Positions 15,279-22,759 of a DNA stretch of 29,504 nucleotides are shown piece by piece. Location of the stretch: positions 1 through 29,504 of the forward strand of contig CAZXIX010000052.1 of the NCBI GenBank assembly GCA_964640855.1. Reading direction: 5' to 3'. Each line of letters opens with the position of its first letter. The stretch's first letter is position 1. The stretch is from JAJDFU01 sp964640855. Lineage in GTDB: Bacteria; Bacteroidota; Bacteroidia; Chitinophagales; Saprospiraceae. The position numbers and the translations under genes were made by a program. Below the pieces are notes generated by a model. It did no database searches and was not told the DNA's origin. It worked only from the letters and a program-made list of their open reading frames with translations.

Positions 15279-16223
15279 TCAAACTACCCCCTTTTCTACC
15301 AGGTAGCGTTCAGCATCCAGGGCAGCCATGCAGCCGGTGCCGGCTGCCGTCACGGCCTGGCGATAAACATTGTCCTGGGCGTCTCCGCTGGCGAAAACGC
15401 CTTCGATATTGGTTCTGGAGGTTTTTCCTTCGGTGAGCAGGTATCCGGTATCGTCCGATCGGATCCAGTCCAGGAAAATATCCGTATTGGGCTTGTGGCC
15501 GATGGCTACGAAGAAGCCGGAGATCGGGATCTCTGATTCTTCGTGGGTCTGGTTGTTGATCACCCGTACGCCGGTCACCTCCTCTTCGCCCAGGATTTCC
15601 TGAGTTTCGGTATTCCAGTGGATGATGATATTCTCGGAATTCATGACGCGCTCCTGCATGATCTTGGAGGCGCGCATTTCGTCTCTACGGACCAGCACAT
15701 GCACTTTGGGGCAAAGCTTGGACAGGTAGAGTGCTTCTTCCGCGGCAGTGTCTCCACCCCCTACGACGGCTACTTCCTGCCCCTTGAAGAAAAAGCCGTC
15801 GCAAACGGCACAGGCCGATACACCTTTGTTGGCGAGCCGCTGCTCGGATTCGAGCCCCAGCCATTTGGCGCTGGCCCCGGTAGAGATGATGATGGTGTGG
15901 GCGTGGATCTCGTGTCCGCTATCGGTCCAGGCCTTGTGGACCGGGCCGGTAAGATCTACTTTCTGGATGAGTTCATAGCGAACGTCCGTACCGAATCGCT
16001 CCGCTTGCTTGCGGAAGTCTTCCATCATCTGAGGCCCCATGATCCCGTCGGGATAGCCCGGGTAATTCTCGACATCTGTGGTGATCATAAGCTGGCCGCC
16101 GGGTTCTTTTCCGGTGTAGAGCACGGGCTCCAGGCCTGCGCGGGCGGCATAGACGGCGGCGGTATAACCGGCCGGACCGGAGCCTATGATCAAACAGAGT
16201 ACCTTTTCGGGGGAGTCTGCCAT
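15279..16223 (-). CDS. trxB: thioredoxin-disulfide reductase
   Basis: The 314-aa cytoplasmic FAD enzyme passes electrons from NADPH to thioredoxin. The features are in order: FAD-binding GSGPAG (14-19), the GGQL segment (42-45), the redox pair CAVC (Cys138, Cys141) within SACAVCDGFFF, the second Rossmann motif GGGDTA (155-160), NADPH-phosphate binding VRRDEMRAS, and the C-terminal FAD motif GVFASGDAQD. Length and motif spacing are normal for low-molecular-weight TrxB. The ATG at 16223 fits the family start. The TAAATTTG element 44 nt upstream is its likely promoter. It shares a terminator with the facing GH13 gene and appears monocistronic. Confidence 0.96.
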   Translation of the reverse strand: MADSPEKVLCLIIGSGPAGYTAAVYAARAGLEPVLYTGKEPGGQLMITTDVENYPGYPDGIMGPQMMEDFRKQAERFGTDVRYELIQKVDLTGPVHKAWTDSGHEIHAHTIIISTGASAKWLGLESEQRLANKGVSACAVCDGFFFKGQEVAVVGGGDTAAEEALYLSKLCPKVHVLVRRDEMRASKIMQERVMNSENIIIHWNTETQEILGEEEVTGVRVINNQTHEESEIPISGFFVAIGHKPNTDIFLDWIRSDDTGYLLTEGKTSRTNIEGVFASGDAQDNVYRQAVTAAGTGCMAALDAERYLVEKGVV

Positions 16224-16266
16224 TTCTTTTCGTTTTATTTCGTGTTAGCTATCTTTTTTCGACATG

Positions 16267-16274
16267 CAAATTTA
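16267..16274 (-). promoter_or_regulatory. -7 promoter element of trxB
   Basis: TAAATTTG on the minus strand matches TAnnTTTG exactly and would give an mRNA leader of about 38 nt before the trxB ATG. No TTG lies at the ideal distance upstream. Confidence 0.6.
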
Positions 16275-16462
16275 GCAAGATTAGGCCGAAGAAGCGTGTG
16301 ATCGGCTTCACGCTTTCGAAAGAAGGATTTACCCGCAATCAGGGTTACCCTTCCCAAAAGGAGGCGAAGCTGACTCATCCGATCCCCTCCTTGAGTTGTT
16401 TCGTCGAATAAAGCTTGCTCGGACTCCGTTTTTTCATTAACATACTTACAAACTGCGCGGCT

Positions 16463-17995
16463 ATGAGTTTTTATGTGTTGGGATATTTCGTTGCACTTGT
16501 GACATTGGGGTTATGGTTTGGTTACCGGACCGACAGTTCCAAGCGCAAAGTATTTTTGCCGGCCCTCTTGCTTGGGTTGGGAGCTTATGCACTTGGGATC
16601 CTTTTCTCCGGGCAATCCATAATGGCTATGGCCGGCATGGCCGGACGCGATCTTCTGGTCCTGGCGGGTACCGGATTTTTGTATCAATTGCTTCCGGCAA
16701 AAAAAGGTTGGTTCTGGTTGGTGTCTGCCGCTATCCTGCTGGGGCTCTGGTTTGCCTACCGCCCCGCTATGTTGCATTCCTATCAGGCTACTACCCAATA
16801 CGCTTCGCCCATTCCACTCGATGAGGAGGCGGAATTACTGGTTGAATTGAAAGAAGGCAGTGAAGGGGTTGTTGTGCTTTCCTACCTGGACCGCCAAGGG
16901 TTTTCCTACGGGGAGGCCTTTGATCCGGAATCGGGCGATATCACTCTGCTGGATAACTATCTGTATGTAAACATCCCGGAGGAGCGGCTGTCGGACCTGC
17001 CCGCCATCAAGAAGGCTCTGTTGGAGTCCGGAGATGTAGAATGGCTGGAAGAGAACGAGTTGCTTTCCCTCGATCTACCGGAATGGGAAACCGAAAACCG
17101 CATCAACCGCAAGAATTTCGGCATCAACGATCCGGGCCTGGAAAAGCTCTGGGGTTTCGAAGCCATGCAAGTGGATCGATTGTACCAACGTATTCGGAAA
17201 CAAAAGATCAAGCCCCGGAAAAAAGCGCTTGTCGCTATCCTGGATACCGGTGTGGATGCGGAGCACGAAGACATCAAAAAGAATTACAAGTCCCTGAAGT
17301 CCAAATACGACAATGACCCCCGCGGACACGGGACGCATTGCGCGGGCATTGCCGGTGCGGTGAGCAACAATGGGGTAGGAGTGGCCTCTTTCGCTCCCAA
17401 CAATGGTTTTGTGCAGATTACCAGCATCAAAGTGCTGAACGGCTTCGGCATGGGCACGCAGAAAAGCATTATCAACGGGATCATCGAAGCGGCCGACAAA
17501 AAAGCGGATGTGATCTCCTTGTCGCTGGGCGGGCCCTCCACCGACAGCAAGCAGCAGGCTTATGAAAAAGCCGTGGCTTATGCCAAGAAGAAAGGAGCTA
17601 TTGTGGTCGTAGCGGCCGGGAACTCCAATCGAAACGCCAAATTCTTCGCTCCGGCCAATGCCAAAGGCGTGATCACGGTTTCTGCTTTGGGACCCGATCT
17701 GAAAAAAGCCGTTTTCTCCAATACGGTGCAGGATCTGGACATGGGCGTCGCTGCTCCGGGCGTCGGCATTTATTCCACCGTACCGGGTAGCAAATACGAT
17801 ACCTACAACGGTACTTCCATGGCCACCCCCTACGTGGCCGGGCTGGCCGGCCTGATGAAAGCGGTGAAACCCGATCTGACTACCGAGGAGTTTCATCGGA
17901 TCCTGCAAAAGACGGGCCGGGAAACGGATAGCCCGCAGGAGACGGGGCGGTTCATACAGCCGGAAGCCGCATTGGGGGCCTTGGTAGAGAAATAA
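16463..17995 (+). CDS. membrane-anchored subtilisin-type (S8) serine protease
   Basis: The 510-aa protein begins with about four hydrophobic helices (roughly 2-20, 29-50, 62-77, 82-100) instead of a signal peptide. A propeptide-like region (120-205, ELLVELKEGSEGVVVLSYL to DVEWLEENELLSL) and the S8 catalytic domain (about 253-500) follow. The triad is complete: Asp261 in AILDTGVD, His289 in GHGTHCAGI and Ser452 in NGTSMATPYVAG. Asn387 in AAGNSN forms the oxyanion hole. With four helices the protease domain and the N-terminus lie on the same side; whether this is periplasmic is inferred from the family. ATG 16463 was chosen over TTG 16415. It is convergent with the SDR gene. Substrates are unknown. 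Confidence 0.9.
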   Translation: MSFYVLGYFVALVTLGLWFGYRTDSSKRKVFLPALLLGLGAYALGILFSGQSIMAMAGMAGRDLLVLAGTGFLYQLLPAKKGWFWLVSAAILLGLWFAYRPAMLHSYQATTQYASPIPLDEEAELLVELKEGSEGVVVLSYLDRQGFSYGEAFDPESGDITLLDNYLYVNIPEERLSDLPAIKKALLESGDVEWLEENELLSLDLPEWETENRINRKNFGINDPGLEKLWGFEAMQVDRLYQRIRKQKIKPRKKALVAILDTGVDAEHEDIKKNYKSLKSKYDNDPRGHGTHCAGIAGAVSNNGVGVASFAPNNGFVQITSIKVLNGFGMGTQKSIINGIIEAADKKADVISLSLGGPSTDSKQQAYEKAVAYAKKKGAIVVVAAGNSNRNAKFFAPANAKGVITVSALGPDLKKAVFSNTVQDLDMGVAAPGVGIYSTVPGSKYDTYNGTSMATPYVAGLAGLMKAVKPDLTTEEFHRILQKTGRETDSPQETGRFIQPEAALGALVEK

Positions 17996-18012
17996 ACCTG
18001 CCACCCCAAACC

Positions 18013-18774
18013 CTATATCCCCTTTATCCATCCCCCATCTACGGGGAGAGATACTCCGGTGATGTAACTCGCCCGCTCGCTGGCCAAAAAAGCGACGGCG
18101 GCCGCAAACTCCCGGGGCTGGCCCACCCGACCCAACGGCACCTCCTGGATGGCCTCTTCGAAATCCGGATTTTTTGCCATCAGGCTTTCCAGTCGTTTGG
18201 TCTGCGTATAGCCCGGCATGACGTTGTTGACGGTGATGTTGTACGCGCCCAGCTCATTGGCCAGGGTCTTGACCAATCCCAGGACGGCAGCCCGCACGGA
18301 ATTGGACAGGATCAGGCCGTCTACCGGTTGCTTGACCGCCTGGGAGGTGACGGCAATGATACGCCCCCATTCCTGTTCCTTCATCCCCGGCAAAACGCCT
18401 TTGATCAAGCCCACGGCGCTTTCCAGCAGCAGCTTGTAGGCCTTCTCCCATTCCGACACTTGATGCTGCTCGAACAAACCGAGGGGCGGACCGCCCGAGT
18501 TGGTTACGAGTATATCCACCTGTCCGAAATGATCCAACGCTTCTTCCAGTATATGTTGCCTTTCTTCCGGTATGGAGACATTGCCGACCACAAAGGGAAC
18601 TTCCTTCCCGGTGAGGATCTTGATCCCGCCGGCCGTTCTTTCCAATTCCTCCTGGTTGCGGGCATTCAGCATCACGTCAGCCCCCTCCTGCGCCAGTTCC
18701 GTTGCCACGGCCTTGCCAAGCCCCTTGCTGGAGGCAAGTACTAACGCTCTCTTTCCTTTTAAACCCAAATCCAT
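18013..18774 (-). CDS. SDR-family oxidoreductase with an altered active site
   Basis: The 253-aa Rossmann-fold protein of the classical short-chain dehydrogenase/reductase type has the nucleotide-binding glycine motif ASSKGLG (14-20), a TNSGGP block (91-96, replacing NNAG) and TVNNVMPG (181-188). The C-terminal GVSLPVDGGW is also typical. Catalytic Ser144 is present. However, the YxxxK pair is replaced by Ser157 and Arg161 in LSNSVRAAV. This variant is reminiscent of the 3-oxoacyl-ACP-reductase-like SDR subgroup with LSN-xxR, whose chemistry is not known to me. It is the second gene of a minus-strand pair, 34 nt after the cupin gene. No substrate can be named. Confidence 0.87.
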   Translation of the reverse strand: MDLGLKGKRALVLASSKGLGKAVATELAQEGADVMLNARNQEELERTAGGIKILTGKEVPFVVGNVSIPEERQHILEEALDHFGQVDILVTNSGGPPLGLFEQHQVSEWEKAYKLLLESAVGLIKGVLPGMKEQEWGRIIAVTSQAVKQPVDGLILSNSVRAAVLGLVKTLANELGAYNITVNNVMPGYTQTKRLESLMAKNPDFEEAIQEVPLGRVGQPREFAAAVAFLASERASYITGVSLPVDGGWIKGI

Positions 18775-18808
18775 GTTTGCCTACCTTTAAACTGTAAACT
18801 ATTAACTG

Positions 18809-19168
18809 TTAGCTTCTGAAATAATCGTCCGTTCCGTCCAGCCAATCCCGCCGCGGCGGTGCCCAGGTGTCCGTCTCCTCCACATCACCGATCATAAGGG
18901 CTTCATGCGGCAAATGGCCGGGTATGACCACCGACTCTCCCGCCTGCACATCCACTACCTCTTCCTTGTTTTCCCCGAACCAGAAACGAATGGTCCCGGA
19001 GATGACGGTCGTGATCTGTTCGTTTTCGTGGCTGTGCAAGGGCACCCTGAACCCGTCCTTAAAGCGCATGCGGGCGATCATGATCTTGTCTCCGTAAATG
19101 ATCTTTCGCCTCATCATGGGCGTGACTTCTTCTTCGGGAACATCCTCCCAGTTGATTTTCGTTGGCAT
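18809..19168 (-). CDS. cupin-domain protein
   Basis: This 119-aa single-domain cupin has motif 1, PLHSHENEQITTVISGTIRF, with candidate metal ligands His45, His47 and Gln51 (in the position usually held by Glu). Motif 2, GESVVIPGHLPHEAL, contributes His85/His88. Such proteins are small metal-dependent enzymes or sensors; the substrate is unknown. It ends with an unusual acidic/aromatic tail (WLDGTDDYFRS). It is the first gene of a probable cupin-SDR operon, which hints that the two act on the same metabolite. TATCTTGG (19192-19185 on the minus strand), one mismatch from TAnnTTTG, lies 17 nt upstream of the ATG. Confidence 0.87.
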   Translation of the reverse strand: MPTKINWEDVPEEEVTPMMRRKIIYGDKIMIARMRFKDGFRVPLHSHENEQITTVISGTIRFWFGENKEEVVDVQAGESVVIPGHLPHEALMIGDVEETDTWAPPRRDWLDGTDDYFRS

Positions 19169-19407
19169 CTCCGGCTTGTTTTTCCCAAGATAAAAAGTAA
19201 ACGGTTTTCGGCAGAACGGCTTCGTCTGCAGGCAGCGGCTATCGTCCCGGTTTCAAGCCGTATAGTATAGCTGCAGTTTGAAAGATGCCCTTTAAAAAAA
19301 CCTGCCCGTTGTTCGCAGCGCGGAGCATCTGCGTAGCTTGCACAAGGGGTTGCCAAAGGGATGGACCCCACACTTTGCTTATCCATCTCTTCCCATTCGT
19401 CATTTCG

Positions 19408-19415
19408 TATCTTTG
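19408..19415 (+). promoter_or_regulatory. -7 promoter element of the DUF1599 gene
   Basis: TATCTTTG is an exact TAnnTTTG match followed by C, as often seen in this phylum. It lies 18 nt before TTG 19433, giving a leader of about 11 nt. It falls inside the longer frame that begins at ATG 19361, which argues for the shorter protein. Confidence 0.6.
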
Positions 19416-19432
19416 CGAAAATCTTCCGCCGT

Positions 19433-19984
19433 TTGGAAAAAACAAGGACCCAATTCGAAGACGTTCTGAAGGGGTGCCGGGAATTATTTGCCGGGAAAAC
19501 ACGCGATTACGGGACTTCCTGGCGCATTTTGCGGCTGCCTTCGCTGACCGACCAGCTGATGATCAAAGCCAAGCGGATCCGCAACCTGGAGGAAATGGAG
19601 CATCCCCCCAAAGTGGACGAAGGCCCGGAAGGAGAATACATCGGGCTGGTCAATTACAGCATCATGGCGTTGATCCAGCTCGAACTGGACGGCGATCAAC
19701 CCCTGGATCTACCCTATGAGGAGGCTTTGAAGCACTACGATCGCATAGCCGGGGAGGCCACCCGGCTCATGATGCGAAAAAACCACGATTACGGGGAAGC
19801 ATGGCGCGAAATGCGGCTCAGCTCCATTACCGATATGATCCTGACCAAATTGCTGCGCATCAAGCAGATCGAAGATAACCGTGGCATGACCGAAGTGTCG
19901 GAAGGATTGGCCGGTCATTACAACGATATCCTCATCTACGCTGTTTTTGCGTTAATCCGTATAGAAGAATCCCAAACGAACTAA
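19433..19984 (+). CDS. DUF1599 protein (two tandem repeats)
   Basis: The 183-aa soluble protein is made of two copies of the DUF1599 unit. KTRDYGTSWRILRLPSLTDQ in the first matches KNHDYGEAWREMRLSSITDM in the second, with the shared core DYG-xx-W-R-xx-R-xx-S-x-TD followed by RI-x-x-[IL]-E. Function is unknown. The DUF1599 gene is commonly found next to a BT_3928-type DoxX gene in Bacteroidota, exactly as here, where only 3 nt separate them. The start is unusual. ATG 19361 opens the frame, but the promoter element TATCTTTG lies between it and TTG 19433, and homologues begin close to LEKTRTQFEDV, so I prefer TTG 19433. Confidence 0.85.
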   Translation: MEKTRTQFEDVLKGCRELFAGKTRDYGTSWRILRLPSLTDQLMIKAKRIRNLEEMEHPPKVDEGPEGEYIGLVNYSIMALIQLELDGDQPLDLPYEEALKHYDRIAGEATRLMMRKNHDYGEAWREMRLSSITDMILTKLLRIKQIEDNRGMTEVSEGLAGHYNDILIYAVFALIRIEESQTN

Positions 19985-19987
19985 ATT

Positions 19988-21463
19988 ATGTCCATCGGTA
20001 CCATCACCCTTATTGTGGCCCTCGCGGCCGGAATCCTGACCTTCGCCCAGTGGAGAAGGACTAGCCTCATCCAAAGCCCTGTCATCAGTTTCTTCCAAAA
20101 TTTCACCGGCATCCTGTTTCTGTTTTCCGGCTGGGTAAAAGCCGTAGATCCGATGGGCACGGCCTATAAAATGGAGCAGTACTTCGCGGAGTTCGAAGCG
20201 ACTTTTGCCGATACGGCCCTATCTTTTCTGGCTCCCCTTTTTCCCCTTCTGGCAGACGCCTCGGTAGGCTTTGCCGTCGGCATGATCGTACTCGAGCTGG
20301 TCCTGGGGCTCATGCTTTTGCTGGGTACCTTGCCCAAACTGACGGCCTGGGCCTTTTTCCTTTTGGTGGCCTTTTTTACTGTCCTGACCGGCTTTACCTA
20401 CCTGACGGGCTTTGTCCCGGAAGGGGTCAACTTCTTTTCCTTTGCCCAGTGGAGTGAATTCAAGGAGACCCACATGAAAGTGACGGACTGCGGTTGCTTT
20501 GGCGATTTCATCAAGCTGAAGCCACAGGTCAGTTTCGCCAAGGATGTATTCCTGCTGATCCCGGCCATTCTCTTCCTGTTGCGTACCAACGACATGCATC
20601 AACTGCTGACGGCTCCGGTTCGCAAGGGACTTACACTCGCCAGTCTGCCGGTTTTTCTGCTGTATTGCTTCAGCAATTACGTTTGGGCCTTGCCCCATTC
20701 CGATTTTCGCCCCTTCAAGGAAGGTGTGAACATTGCCGAGCAGAAACAGGCTGAAGCGGATGCGCTGGCCAATATCGAGATCCTGGGATTCCGGGCTGTG
20801 CCCAAGGGCGGGGGAGAACCGGTCGAGCTCTCCTACGACGATTACATGAGCCGCTATTCGGAATTTCCGGAGGAGGAGTGGGAAATCGAACAGATACAGT
20901 CGGAGCCCGAGATCGAACCCACCAAGATCAGCGAATTTGAAATCAGCCACATGGATGGGTATGATATTACGGAGGATCTGCTGACCGAGCCGGGTTATTT
21001 GTTCCTAATCGTGGCCCATGAGCTCAAGGGCAAAGAAACCGTCGTTCCGCATACGGTAAAAGACACCATTTATTCCATCGACACGCTGGAGGAAAACGGT
21101 GCTCAGCAATTCGTTCGCCGGGTCAAGGATGTGGCCGAGCGGCAGATGGCCACGGCCAATTACGATTGGGAAGAATCCTATCTGGATCGCTGGGCATTCA
21201 TTCGGCCCGTCCTGGCAAAAGCACAGGAGAAGGGGATGCAAGTAGCGGTAGTCAGCCGAATAGCCTCGCCGGATAAACTCCAGGATTTCATTCAGGCTAG
21301 CGGACTGGATGCACCCATTTATCAGGCCGACGATATTCTCCTGAAGACCATCATTCGTTCCAACCCCGGTATCGTATTGCTCAAAGAGGGGACCATTTTG
21401 AAGAAATGGCACTACCTGAATTTTCCCGGATCCCTGGAGGAGGTGATGGAGGCAGTAGAGTGA
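19988..21463 (+). CDS. BT_3928-family DoxX-like membrane protein
   Basis: The 491-aa inner-membrane protein's N-terminal part (about 1-235) has several hydrophobic helices with the DoxX/MauE-like signature FSGWVKAVDPMGTAYKMEQY and a CGCFGD motif (Cys168, Cys170) in a loop. The C-terminal soluble part (about 255-491) has no TM and ends in a thioredoxin-like strand pattern (PGIVLLKEGTILKKWHYLNF). Redox or quinone-linked chemistry is suggested by the DoxX fold and the paired cysteines, but the function is unknown. It is the second gene of the DUF1599 operon. In many relatives a tpiA gene follows; here nusB comes next with its own promoter. Confidence 0.87.
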   Translation: MSIGTITLIVALAAGILTFAQWRRTSLIQSPVISFFQNFTGILFLFSGWVKAVDPMGTAYKMEQYFAEFEATFADTALSFLAPLFPLLADASVGFAVGMIVLELVLGLMLLLGTLPKLTAWAFFLLVAFFTVLTGFTYLTGFVPEGVNFFSFAQWSEFKETHMKVTDCGCFGDFIKLKPQVSFAKDVFLLIPAILFLLRTNDMHQLLTAPVRKGLTLASLPVFLLYCFSNYVWALPHSDFRPFKEGVNIAEQKQAEADALANIEILGFRAVPKGGGEPVELSYDDYMSRYSEFPEEEWEIEQIQSEPEIEPTKISEFEISHMDGYDITEDLLTEPGYLFLIVAHELKGKETVVPHTVKDTIYSIDTLEENGAQQFVRRVKDVAERQMATANYDWEESYLDRWAFIRPVLAKAQEKGMQVAVVSRIASPDKLQDFIQASGLDAPIYQADDILLKTIIRSNPGIVLLKEGTILKKWHYLNFPGSLEEVMEAVE

Positions 21464-21536
21464 ATGAGCCCCCCTATCTTTTAAGTCATAGAGCGAAATT
21501 CATCAATCATCGGCCTATATTTTTCCTGAGATGCAA

Positions 21537-21544
21537 TATTTTTG
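21537..21544 (+). promoter_or_regulatory. -7 promoter element of nusB
   Basis: TATTTTTG matches TAnnTTTG exactly. It would produce a leader of roughly 100 nt before ATG 21654. No correctly placed TTG is seen upstream. Confidence 0.5.
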
Positions 21545-21653
21545 CCTTCTTTGCACGGGCCCATAAATGCGGTGATCTTTGACACTCGGCCGGCCATTTG
21601 GGCTTTCCGGAAACCACAGGAACCAAAAACGTTTTCGAAAAGGGGAAAGCCCT

Positions 21654-22586
21654 ATGCTAAGCAGAAGGAACATCAGGATCAAGGTCATGCAGGTGCTTTA
21701 CGCGTTGAGCCGCGACAAGGAACTGGACTGTGGGGCCGGACTGAAACGCTACCGCCAGGTTATAGATAAAAGCTTTGAACTATACCTTTTTAACCTGCTG
21801 GTCCTCTATAAAATTGCCGCATACAGCAAAAAGGATCTGGCTCGCAGGCGGGCCAAACTGAGGCCCACTGAAAAAGACCAGCGATTTACCGCCAAGCTGG
21901 CCAAAAATCCAATCGCAGAATCCTTCGAACAGAGCGAAGAGCTCCAGCGACTTTTCAAAAAATACGCGCTGGAAGGGCGGATCGATTCGGACACCGTACG
22001 TTCTATCTACATTGAGTTCGCCAAAACGGACGACTACAACGAGTACCTGGACCAGGAAAGTAAAGATGCCGATCACCGGAAGGCTTGGTTGGGGCTTTAC
22101 AAGTTCTGCCTGAGCAACGAACTTTTCGAGGAAATGATGCTCGACCAATACCCCTCCTGGATCGACGATAAATCCCTGGTCGTAGGTGCCATGAAACGCA
22201 CCGTCAAAGCTCTGCCGGCGGAGGGCGCCTTTTATGCCGAGCACGAACCTACCGAAGAGACGGTGACTGAATTTGGGGAAGAACTCCTGAAACGGGTATG
22301 CGAGGGGGAAGAGGCACTTTTGGAACGCATCCGGCCGTCTCTGGAGAATTGGGACTCCGAGCGGGTGGCGGTGATCGATATGATCCTGCTGAAAATGGCC
22401 CTTTGCGAGCTTACCGGCTTCAATACCATACCCACCAAAGTGACCCTCAATGAGTTCGTTGAGATCAGTAAAATGTATAGTACCGACAAAAGCAAGGACT
22501 TCATCAATGGCATCCTGGATCGGTTGATGAAACAACTGGAGCAAGAAGGTTTGATCAAAAAAGACGGCCGGGGCTTGACCGAATAG
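21654..22586 (+). CDS. nusB: transcription antitermination factor NusB (long Bacteroidota form)
   Basis: The 310-aa RNA-binding protein acts with NusE/S10 in rRNA antitermination. It starts MLSRRNIRIKVMQVLYALSR, the typical NusB helix 1. A long central helical insertion, as found in Bacteroidota NusB (E. coli NusB has about 139 aa), is followed by the conserved C-terminal half. This carries RVAVIDMILLKMALCEL, TIPTKVTLNEFVEISKMYST and KSKDFINGILDRL. ATG 21654 is preceded by AGGGGAAA, a plausible ribosome-binding site; the 25 residues encoded upstream from 21579 do not resemble the family. It stands as a single transcript between BT_3928 and the OmpA gene. Confidence 0.94.
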   Translation: MLSRRNIRIKVMQVLYALSRDKELDCGAGLKRYRQVIDKSFELYLFNLLVLYKIAAYSKKDLARRRAKLRPTEKDQRFTAKLAKNPIAESFEQSEELQRLFKKYALEGRIDSDTVRSIYIEFAKTDDYNEYLDQESKDADHRKAWLGLYKFCLSNELFEEMMLDQYPSWIDDKSLVVGAMKRTVKALPAEGAFYAEHEPTEETVTEFGEELLKRVCEGEEALLERIRPSLENWDSERVAVIDMILLKMALCELTGFNTIPTKVTLNEFVEISKMYSTDKSKDFINGILDRLMKQLEQEGLIKKDGRGLTE

Positions 22587-22638
22587 GGCAGAAAAGCTTT
22601 GGTCCGAGCAACAGGAAAAGCTCTCCCACTTACATTTT

Positions 22639-22646
22639 TATCTTTG
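22639..22646 (+). promoter_or_regulatory. -7 promoter element of the OmpA-family gene
   Basis: TATCTTTG matches TAnnTTTG exactly, about 113 nt before ATG 22760. The predicted leader contains a 6-bp hairpin, CCCAAT-TTAT-ATTGGG (22660-22675), close to the 5' end, which could stabilise the message of an abundant outer-membrane protein. Confidence 0.55.
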
Positions 22647-22759
22647 TAAAGATGAATCCCCCAATTTATATTGGGAATAATCTGATCTTTAGAGATAGAC
22701 CCAAGAGAACTATCTCGGTAAAATGAACACTATTACCTTAACCCAAGAAGACCGATCCG

